From an uncultured Eubacteriales bacterium (GTDB taxonomy: Bacteria; Bacillota; Clostridia; Oscillospirales; Acutalibacteraceae): 56,067 nucleotides of DNA. The translations under genes and the position numbers were made by a program. Location: the NCBI GenBank assembly GCA_934667845.1, contig CAKUMQ010000013.1:1-56067 (forward strand), in the 5' to 3' direction. Positions 25,018 through 32,386 of the stretch are shown piece after piece. Each line of letters starts with the position of its first letter. Position 1 is the stretch's first letter. The notes beneath the pieces are model-generated. The model saw only the letters and a list, made by a program, of their open reading frames with translations, ran no database searches and was not told the origin of the DNA.

Positions 25018-25917
25018 TCAGACATAATAGAATACGCGCTTGCGGGTCGCCAGCAGCAGCACACCCATGATCACGCCGACGATCACAAAATAGATCGCCG
25101 ACATGGCGCTGCCGTAGCCGTAATTGCCGCCTTTAAGCCCGTTGGTGTAGATATACTGCATCATGGGCGACATCATGGTGTTGAAGGTGTCCACCATGGT
25201 ATATACGAAGTTGACCACGATTATGGAGGTGGTCATGGGAAAGGTGATCTTCCAGAAGGATTCCCACTCGGTGGCGCCCTCCATGCTGGCTGCCTCATAC
25301 ATGCTGTCCGGAATGGAGCTTAACCCCGCCAGGAAAATAAATATCTGCACACCGGATTTGTTGAAAATGTCCGAAATGCTCTCCACCGCCTGGGTCAAAA
25401 AGCCGATGACCTCCTCCCCGACGCCGAAGCTGAGCAGGTATTCGGTAAAGGCGCTGCCGTCGAGCGCTTTGAGCTGCTCCGGCGCATTCTCGATGGTGTT
25501 CGCGAGATAGGCGCTGTCAAGATACCCCAGCTCCGCCTCCATGGTCAGAAACACATCGGAGGAAAGGATGACCGTCATAAAGAAGATTCCCTTGACCAGC
25601 GCAATGCCCCGAAACGGCTTTTTCAGCAGCAGGGCAACAAAATAGCTGAAAATGAGGATCAGCGGCACATCCTTGAGATTGTTCAGGAGCGTCTCCGCCA
25701 AAAGCTGAGGAAACTCCGCGTCCTCGCGAAAAGCCTTATAAAAATGCCCGATACCGTTGAAGGTGGTCTCAAAGGAGGAGCCGTCCACCTTACAGAAGCA
25801 ATAGCTGATGCAGATATACAGCGCGGGAATGAAAATGGTGATCATGCCGATCAGCCACGGCAGAATGTAGAGATATCCGTTGCGCGCTTTGCGCTGGCGC
25901 AGTGTCAATCGCGGCAT
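25018..25917 (-). CDS. Sugar ABC transporter permease (MalF type), second pair
   Basis: A permease of 299 residues from the ATG at 25915-25917, which has GGAGGG 6 nt upstream; a TTG two codons earlier is an alternative. The EAA loop is Y-E-A-A-S-M-E-G-A-T-E-W-E-S-F-W-K-I-T-F-P. Between the third and fourth membrane segments is an enlarged extracytoplasmic region of about 70 residues (around L-G-Y-L-D-S-A-Y to S-I-S-D-I-F). This is longer than in common MalF-type sugar permeases of this length and might contact a surface partner. It overlaps the stop of the DUF5696-type gene region by position, so translation is likely coupled. Confidence 0.88.
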   Translation of the reverse strand: MPRLTLRQRKARNGYLYILPWLIGMITIFIPALYICISYCFCKVDGSSFETTFNGIGHFYKAFREDAEFPQLLAETLLNNLKDVPLILIFSYFVALLLKKPFRGIALVKGIFFMTVILSSDVFLTMEAELGYLDSAYLANTIENAPEQLKALDGSAFTEYLLSFGVGEEVIGFLTQAVESISDIFNKSGVQIFIFLAGLSSIPDSMYEAASMEGATEWESFWKITFPMTTSIIVVNFVYTMVDTFNTMMSPMMQYIYTNGLKGGNYGYGSAMSAIYFVIVGVIMGVLLLATRKRVFYYV

Positions 25918-25919
25918 GT

Positions 25920-28451
25920 TCAACCCTCCTTTGTCAGTACATAGTCCATCGGACCGACGGTGCAGCCGTCCGCCGTGACGGCGGTGCTGTTATAGTTGGC
26001 GAGTAGGCAGACGCCGTTGGAATACACCGAGCGGTATACCCCCGCCGTCACCTCCTCGTGCCGCACCATACAGGCGCCCTGCACCTTTTCGCGGATGGTC
26101 TGACACTCCTTCCACATGGCAATGGAATCGTCAAGCCAGAGCCGGTAATGATTGGAGGTCAGGTAGGTATACTCGCTGTTGCGCAGCACGGTATTCTCCG
26201 CATAGAACAGGGAAAAATAGAGCGACGCGCCGGTTTCGATGGTCTTGAGATGCTGATATTCCCGGTTGTCCACCTCGTTGTACGCTTCGCCGGCATAGGG
26301 TACAAGCCCCGACAGAACCAGCGGCAGGAAAGGAACGCTGCGGGTAATGAGCTTGCGGTTATTGGCATACAGCGGCGTCTCCACCAGCCCGGAGGCGGCG
26401 GACACCGCGTCCATCATCGGAGCGGTCAGCAGCAGCCCGGAGCCGCCGGTGCGGATGTCCTTCAGGACATCCAGCGTCACCTTTTTCGCTGACTGGCGCA
26501 GGATGACGGAGGATTTATTGTAGTCCGCATACAGCTCGCGCCCCATATCCAGCATGGCGATATGCTTTACGCCCCGGTCCGCCATACGCGTCACAAACGT
26601 GCCGACATATTCCGGCAGATAGCCGACGGACAGGATGCTGTGGATCCCCTCCTTTTCCTGGGTCACCAGATTATACTCATATTTTTTCGCCAGTGACTGA
26701 TCCAATGTGCGGGCAGAGCGCGCATTGCGGTTGATATGCCCGCTTTCGCGGGGAACCGTCAGGGCGTTGATGCCCAGATACAATGTACCGTTTTGCGCTT
26801 CGACCGCTTCGGACAGCGCCGCAAAATCCTTGCTTCCGCCCAGCGCCCGCAGCAGGTCGTTGCGGTTGAGGGAATAGTTGTCCACGCCGCCCTTTAAGGC
26901 GCCGGTGCTGATCATCTGCACGGAGGACACGCCGGCATCGGTATACAGCTTCAAAATTTCCTGTGCCTGCTTAAAGGTCGTCAGCGCCTTGGTTCCCTCG
27001 TATTGGAAGCCCAGCATCTCCTCGGTGCGGGTGATGGCGCCGATGGTCTCCAGATACAGCTCCGGCTGCGCCGCGATGCCGGTCAGCTTCAGCCCGTCGC
27101 GCTGCATCAGATACGCCTTGTAGCAGGCTGCCATATCGCTGTAGGTGCCGCCGCCCGCGAGCAGGACATACCGGGTGCGCAGACTGCCGCCGTAGATCTC
27201 ACTCTGACTCACCGGCACCGTGGTATTCACGCTGCCGTCCCCGATCATCGCATTGGTGCGGTCCGACAGGGTAAAGCGCGTTCCCACCACATTATAGGTG
27301 CTGCGCGTATTGGCTTTCTGCGCGGTGATCTTTGCCATCACATCCCCGTCCTCAATGATGGCAAGAACGCCGTTGTCGCCCTCCCGGATGCCGTAGACCG
27401 GCATCACCGTGCCGATCTCCAGCGAGGTCTTTTCCTGATTGGACAGGGTCTTGTCGTTGCCGTAGAGCGCGATCTCCTGCGTGCCGGTGTCATGGGTGCC
27501 CGCAGAGAAATCCACCAGCGCCCCGCTGCCGTCCGGGATCAGCATATAGCCGTCGCCCTTGTGATCGGAATGGAGCAGAAACTCATTGAGCTGAAGAGTA
27601 TCCGGCGGATAATCCGGGTTATATTTCAGCGCCGAGAGCGGCACATCCACCAGCAAGCTGTCATTTTGCAGGCGGTAATCTACCGTCACGTCAAAATACA
27701 CCGAGCTGCTGGGATTGTAAGCAAATCCCATGCTCTCGCTGTCGGCTTTCAGATCGTCCGTCGTATAGCCGACCTTTTTGAGGATGCCGGGCAGCGAGCG
27801 CACCATGGCGGCGGTCTCCGCCCCCAGCACCCACACCTGTGCTGCATCGTCCCAGGTGAAGTATTTTTCGAGACGGCTCTTCTCCGTGCCGGTCAGTGCG
27901 CTGGTATCCCCGAAAAACCGGGTATACCGCTCGGCACTGAGCATTTTGGGCAGATCGTCATAGGTCGCCTTGGACAGACTCAGGGAAAAGATAAGCCGCA
28001 CGCCGTCGTCGGTCTTTTCCGTCGTCAGACCGCCCTCGTTCACACAGTTTGTATAGCTGTACAGACTTTTCAGCGTGTCGCCGTCATAATAATCCACCCG
28101 CAGCACCGAGCGGATCAGTTCCTGCATATCCGCTGTGGCCACCGTGTCCTTGTCAAGCTCCGCCGGGATCGAGCTCCAGACCTTGCCGCTGCGCCGATCC
28201 GCCACCGCCACGCCGCCGGTGCTCTTATCCAGATACAGCCGCAGCCAGTTGTTTTCCGCCGCCTGCTTATAGGACACCGGCAGAACGGCGGTATCTGTAC
28301 CGGCCGTCGGCTGCGATGCATAGCAGAAATCGAAAACGGGAACGCTCTCCCGATAGCGGTCATCCACGCGGTTGGAGACACCGCAGCCGCAAAGACCGAG
28401 CAGCAATGCGGCCACAACCGACCAGGCGGCAAGACACATTCCTTTTTTCAT
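25920..28451 (-). CDS. DUF5696-type large lipoprotein
   Basis: An 843-residue exported protein with a lipoprotein signal ending in L-C-G-C. After the signal comes a beta-rich region with a repeated self-description pattern (S-T-G-G-V-A-V-A-D-R-R-S-G-K-V-W-S-S) near residue 70, then a long region with alternating strands and a probable barrel-like segment in the C-terminal half (around L-Y-L-G-I-N-A-L and I-A-M-L-D-M-G-R-E-L-Y). I recognise it as resembling the DUF5696 proteins that accompany carbohydrate ABC transporters in Paenibacillus and Clostridia. No biochemical function is established to my knowledge; the C-terminal half could be a glycosidase-like barrel. ATG 28449-28451 has GGGAGG upstream. 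Confidence 0.7.
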   Translation of the reverse strand: MKKGMCLAAWSVVAALLLGLCGCGVSNRVDDRYRESVPVFDFCYASQPTAGTDTAVLPVSYKQAAENNWLRLYLDKSTGGVAVADRRSGKVWSSIPAELDKDTVATADMQELIRSVLRVDYYDGDTLKSLYSYTNCVNEGGLTTEKTDDGVRLIFSLSLSKATYDDLPKMLSAERYTRFFGDTSALTGTEKSRLEKYFTWDDAAQVWVLGAETAAMVRSLPGILKKVGYTTDDLKADSESMGFAYNPSSSVYFDVTVDYRLQNDSLLVDVPLSALKYNPDYPPDTLQLNEFLLHSDHKGDGYMLIPDGSGALVDFSAGTHDTGTQEIALYGNDKTLSNQEKTSLEIGTVMPVYGIREGDNGVLAIIEDGDVMAKITAQKANTRSTYNVVGTRFTLSDRTNAMIGDGSVNTTVPVSQSEIYGGSLRTRYVLLAGGGTYSDMAACYKAYLMQRDGLKLTGIAAQPELYLETIGAITRTEEMLGFQYEGTKALTTFKQAQEILKLYTDAGVSSVQMISTGALKGGVDNYSLNRNDLLRALGGSKDFAALSEAVEAQNGTLYLGINALTVPRESGHINRNARSARTLDQSLAKKYEYNLVTQEKEGIHSILSVGYLPEYVGTFVTRMADRGVKHIAMLDMGRELYADYNKSSVILRQSAKKVTLDVLKDIRTGGSGLLLTAPMMDAVSAASGLVETPLYANNRKLITRSVPFLPLVLSGLVPYAGEAYNEVDNREYQHLKTIETGASLYFSLFYAENTVLRNSEYTYLTSNHYRLWLDDSIAMWKECQTIREKVQGACMVRHEEVTAGVYRSVYSNGVCLLANYNSTAVTADGCTVGPMDYVLTKEG

Positions 28452-28475
28452 AGTAACCTCCCTTTCTAACATCGG

Positions 28476-29093
28476 TCACACACGAAAACTCAGTTCCTGC
28501 CAGATGGCGGTGACATACATGACAAACTCGGAAATGAGATGGAAGAACAGCAGATAGATAAACGCCAGCGCCAGCATGGCGATCACGGTCAGCACGGAGG
28601 TGATCAGCATTTTGGTCACTGTGTACTGATGCACCGTCATGATGCCGGTGAACAGCAGGAAGAAGAACCAGATGCCCGCGAGCACCGTGAGGATGCTGTA
28701 ATATGCCGATTCGGCATAGGTGAAGCTCTGCGAGAGAAACGCCAGCGGAATATTGATAAGGGACAGCGGCAGCGTGGAATATCCAAACACCATATAGATA
28801 TCCCGGAACCTGCCCTCACCCTCCATCAGCGTCGTGATCGACCAGTTGCCGATGCAGAACAGCAGCGTAATGATCAGCACCTTGTTAAACTCCGTCTGGA
28901 TGCTGACCAGCTGCAGCCCGGTCTCGTTGTACAGGAAGCTGGTCACCTCATGCACCACCACATTGGAAATGACCCACAGGAGAATATAGACGGTCGCCAG
29001 CAGCAGGCTCCCCCGATTCTCGTGCTTGAGATCGTAAAACCCGTCGAAGGGGTGAGTCAGCACATAAAATGAATATCGGAACTTGTCTTTCAT
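28476..29093 (-). CDS. Yip1-like multispanning membrane protein
   Basis: A 205-residue integral membrane protein with about five membrane segments and a short cytosolic N terminus containing the Y-V-L-T-H-P-F-D-G-F-Y-D-L-K motif typical of bacterial Yip1-domain proteins. The ATGA overlap with the upstream NHL/TPR gene (29090-29093) indicates coupled translation. Family members of this kind recur beside DUF5696 and NHL proteins in sugar-transport loci. The role is unknown; a membrane scaffold for the transporter is inference. Confidence 0.75.
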   Translation of the reverse strand: MKDKFRYSFYVLTHPFDGFYDLKHENRGSLLLATVYILLWVISNVVVHEVTSFLYNETGLQLVSIQTEFNKVLIITLLFCIGNWSITTLMEGEGRFRDIYMVFGYSTLPLSLINIPLAFLSQSFTYAESAYYSILTVLAGIWFFFLLFTGIMTVHQYTVTKMLITSVLTVIAMLALAFIYLLFFHLISEFVMYVTAIWQELSFRV

Positions 29094-30562
29094 TCTGCCG
29101 TCTCCTTTCCCCTGCCGCGCTTTTTTCTCCTCACTCTTTGCCAGACCGAGCCGCCGATCACCAACACCGCACCGCCGATCACCATCACGCCCAGATAGCG
29201 GGACATCAGCTCCTTGCGGTATTCCGTGAACGCCTTGTTGTAGCCGGTCATGTAGGTGATGGTGTCGCCGCGGTAATTGCCCAGCTTGAAGCAGCGCATG
29301 GCCTCCTCGTAGTCCCCGCTGCGGAGGCTGATCTTGCCCAGCTGCAGATACGCCAGTTCAAAAAAGGCGTTGATCTTCAGCACATCGTTCCATAGGGCAG
29401 CGCTTTTCTCATATTCGCCCTTGTAGTAGGCGTCTCCTGCCTGCGTAATATTTTCCGCGTACGCTGTCTTTTTGAACACCGTCACCGTAGCCGCCACCTC
29501 GTCCAGCACATACAGCTTACCGTTTTGATATTCCAGTGCGGCGGGATTGGTAAAGGTGCCGATCTGCGTGCCGCGGCCTCCGAACGCATACAGGAGATAA
29601 CCCTCCTGGTTATAGGCAAAGATGCGGCACTGGTTGGAATCCAGCACATAATAGTCGCCGTTTTCAGACGGGCAGACATCCACCAAAACGGAGCCCTGCC
29701 CCTCCTGATAGAGCACATCTCCCGCCACATCCACGTAGCCGGAGCGGATGAGGATATCCACGCCCGAAAGGTTCAGCCGCTTGACGGGTGTCGTCTCCGA
29801 GGTAGAGGCGCTGACCGCATACAGAAAACCGTAGTCGTCCATGGCGATATTCTCATATTCAATGGGCACAAAGCTGACCAGCTGCTCCTGCTGCGTCTCG
29901 CTCATCAGGGATTTCCAGATGCGCAGCACCGGATTGACCACCGCTTTGTTGCTGCCGATAAAGCCGACAAATGTGCCGTCCGCCGTCAGCTTCATCAGAC
30001 CGGAATATTCATTGGTGTTGACGATGTACATCGTGCCCGAGACATCCACGCCGATCTTGCTGGGCTTGAACTCATAGTTCTCCGCCAGCAGCGGTGAATC
30101 CGGGCAGGTATAGATCTTTTGCAGAGCGCCGGTGTTGTCCAGCACCACCACGCGCTGGTTATCGGTATCACAAATATACAGCCGGCCGTCCTCGGTCAGG
30201 TAAAAGCCGCGGGGACCGGAGAAGGTATCCGGCTGACCGTCGTGGTCAAAGCCGGTGATCTCCCGCTCCAGCTTGCCCCCGGCATCCAGGATGACCAGCT
30301 TGTTCAGGCTGCTGTCTATCAGATACATCCTGCCCTCGGAGTCAAAAGCAAAATCCGACGGGCGGCCAAGCTCTGTCCCCATGGTATTGCCGTCCATAAA
30401 GCTGTCGGCAATAAAGGGCGCGGGCGAATAGACATACTCCTCTTTTCCGGTAGCTGTGGAATAGGTGTAGCTCTCATACGGCGTGAACGCACACAGCATC
30501 AGCGCGGTGCTGCAGGCCAGCAGCGCGGCGCCGATGCGGATGCTCCAAGCGGGCTGTTTCAT
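29090..30562 (-). CDS. NHL-repeat beta-propeller/TPR protein with C-terminal membrane anchor
   Basis: A 490-residue exported protein: signal peptide (to about residue 25) and an NHL-type beta-propeller over about 50-385 (repeats such as G-R-P-S-D-F-A-F-D-S-E-G-R-M-Y-L-I-D). Then come two TPR-like helical repeats near 390-440 (A-G-D-A-Y-Y-K-G-E-Y-E-K-S-A-A-L-W), a C-terminal membrane helix and a basic tail. The ATG at 30560-30562 is preferred because AAAGGTGG is then 7 nt upstream; another ATG two codons earlier is too close. The topology suggests an extracytoplasmic propeller held at the membrane, perhaps as an assembly or sensing platform for the neighbouring transporter (inference). Confidence 0.78.
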   Translation of the reverse strand: MKQPAWSIRIGAALLACSTALMLCAFTPYESYTYSTATGKEEYVYSPAPFIADSFMDGNTMGTELGRPSDFAFDSEGRMYLIDSSLNKLVILDAGGKLEREITGFDHDGQPDTFSGPRGFYLTEDGRLYICDTDNQRVVVLDNTGALQKIYTCPDSPLLAENYEFKPSKIGVDVSGTMYIVNTNEYSGLMKLTADGTFVGFIGSNKAVVNPVLRIWKSLMSETQQEQLVSFVPIEYENIAMDDYGFLYAVSASTSETTPVKRLNLSGVDILIRSGYVDVAGDVLYQEGQGSVLVDVCPSENGDYYVLDSNQCRIFAYNQEGYLLYAFGGRGTQIGTFTNPAALEYQNGKLYVLDEVAATVTVFKKTAYAENITQAGDAYYKGEYEKSAALWNDVLKINAFFELAYLQLGKISLRSGDYEEAMRCFKLGNYRGDTITYMTGYNKAFTEYRKELMSRYLGVMVIGGAVLVIGGSVWQRVRRKKRGRGKETAE

Positions 30563-30579
30563 GCGCATACCACCTTTCC

Positions 30580-31464
30580 TCAATCTTTCAGGCCGGAGGA
30601 GGCCATGGTTTCCATAATGCTGCTTTGCGAAATGATAAAGAACAGGATCGGCACGATCATCATGATCACCGTGACCGCCGCACTGGCACCGGCGCGGGAG
30701 ATACCGCCGCTGGCGATCTGATTCAGCGCTGTCGGCAGATTCTTCATCTCCTCGCTGAATATGTAGGTGGAGTTGGTGCCGTTCCAAAGCCCCTGGAAGG
30801 AGAACAGCGCCAGCGTCAGCCAGGCGGGCTTGACGTTGGGCATGATGATGCTGCCGAAAACGCGGAAATCGCCCGCGCCGTCCATTTTGGCTGCCTCGAT
30901 CAGGGAATCTGGGATCTGCACCATAAACTGCTTCATCAGATAAAGCCCGAAGCTGCCGCCCACGGCGGGGAGCAGAATGGCCAGATAGGTATCGGTCATG
31001 CCCATACCGGCAATGATCTGAAAGTTCGCCACATCCGCCACCGCCGGGCTGATCATCAGCGAATAGACCACGAGGGAGGAGATCAGCTTATTGCCCGGCA
31101 TTTTGGCATATTTGGCAAGCGGGAACGCACACATGGACGCCAGCAGAATATGCCCGATGGTGCCCACCACGGATTCAAACACCGTGTTGAACAGATACCG
31201 GGAAAAGGGCACCTGCGAGTCAGCCAGCAGCGCAAACAGCGTGATAAAGTTGGCGCCTGTCGGGTTGCGGACAAAAATTTTCGGCGGAAACAGATACAGC
31301 TCGCTCATCGGCTTGAACGCCTGATTGACGGACATGACCATGGGCAGGAGGCTGTACAGGCCGAAGAAAAACAGCACCGCAAAGATGGCAAAATTGCCGG
31401 CGCGGCTGCGGTTTAAGCGTTTTGGGCGGCGCGGGGTCCGGAGCTTTTTCACTTTTCCGTCCAT
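30580..31464 (-). CDS. Carbohydrate ABC transporter permease (MalG type), first pair
   Basis: A 294-residue permease with six predicted membrane segments and EAA loop I-E-A-A-K-M-D-G-A-G-D-F-R-V-F-G-S-I-I-M-P. The N terminus is basic (K-K-L-R-T-P-R-R-P-K-R-L). Its ATG overlaps the stop of the preceding permease (TAATG), so the pair is coupled. It precedes the NHL/TPR gene by 17 bp. Confidence 0.9.
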   Translation of the reverse strand: MDGKVKKLRTPRRPKRLNRSRAGNFAIFAVLFFFGLYSLLPMVMSVNQAFKPMSELYLFPPKIFVRNPTGANFITLFALLADSQVPFSRYLFNTVFESVVGTIGHILLASMCAFPLAKYAKMPGNKLISSLVVYSLMISPAVADVANFQIIAGMGMTDTYLAILLPAVGGSFGLYLMKQFMVQIPDSLIEAAKMDGAGDFRVFGSIIMPNVKPAWLTLALFSFQGLWNGTNSTYIFSEEMKNLPTALNQIASGGISRAGASAAVTVIMMIVPILFFIISQSSIMETMASSGLKD

Positions 31465-32375
31465 TACTGTCCCACCCTTCCGAGCAGCTTTTGAAACAGC
31501 TTGTTAAAGATCACCGACAGCAGAAAGATAACCGTGGCGATTGCGGCGGCATAGCCGCGCTCCTGCCGGATGGTGCCGTAATCCAGAAGATGATGGATCA
31601 TCATGTGGGTCGCATAGTTGGTGCTGGGGAAGCCGGTAAGCACCTGCGCCACATTACCGGAGGCAAACGCACCGGTGATGGACAGCACCGCCGACAGCGC
31701 CAGATGGGGCACCATCATGGGCAGCGTCACATACCACAGCTCCTGCCAGCGGTTTTTGATGCCGTCAATGGCTGCCGCCTCATAATAAGCGCGATCCACC
31801 GTGTTGAAGCCGGCGCGGAGCGTCAGGAAGGAGGTGCCCAGACTGATCCAGAGCTGGACGATGATGACCGCCGTCATCATATAGGCGGGGTCGCTGAGCC
31901 ACTGGATAGGCGAGGTGATGACACCCAGATACAGCAGGATGCTGTTGAGATAGCCGTAGGCATCGCCGTTGAAGATGACCAGCCAAATGACAAACACGTT
32001 GCCCGCGATAGACGGGGCATAGAAGATCAGCGTCATCAGCGCGCGGAATTTCGGCTCCAGCTCATTGATGACCCATGCGAAAAAGAAGCACATCACATAT
32101 CCGACCGGTCCGGTGATGACCGCAAAAAGCATGGTGTTCTGGAATGCCTGCTGAAAGATATCATCCTTGAAAAACAGCTTGTAGTAGTTATAAAAGCCCA
32201 CAAACTCCGGTCTTTGAAACAGGTTGTAGTTTGTGAAGCTCATGGCTAAAGAGTAGACCACCGGCCACACGGTGAACAGACAAAAGCAGATCAGAAACGG
32301 AAGCATCAGCAGATAAGCCTGCCGGTAGCTGACGATCCGTTTCCACAGGGACGGCGTACCTAATGTGCGTTTCAT
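31464..32375 (-). CDS. Sugar ABC transporter permease (MalF/UgpA type), first pair
   Basis: A 303-residue permease with six predicted membrane segments and EAA loop Y-E-A-A-A-I-D-G-I-K-N-R-W-Q-E-L-W-Y-V-T-L-P. GGAGAGGG precedes the ATG. It lies 11 bp after the extended solute-binding protein, its probable partner. No ATP-binding subunit is encoded anywhere in the window. Confidence 0.9.
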   Translation of the reverse strand: MKRTLGTPSLWKRIVSYRQAYLLMLPFLICFCLFTVWPVVYSLAMSFTNYNLFQRPEFVGFYNYYKLFFKDDIFQQAFQNTMLFAVITGPVGYVMCFFFAWVINELEPKFRALMTLIFYAPSIAGNVFVIWLVIFNGDAYGYLNSILLYLGVITSPIQWLSDPAYMMTAVIIVQLWISLGTSFLTLRAGFNTVDRAYYEAAAIDGIKNRWQELWYVTLPMMVPHLALSAVLSITGAFASGNVAQVLTGFPSTNYATHMMIHHLLDYGTIRQERGYAAAIATVIFLLSVIFNKLFQKLLGRVGQ

Positions 32376-32386
32376 GGCCCTCTCCT

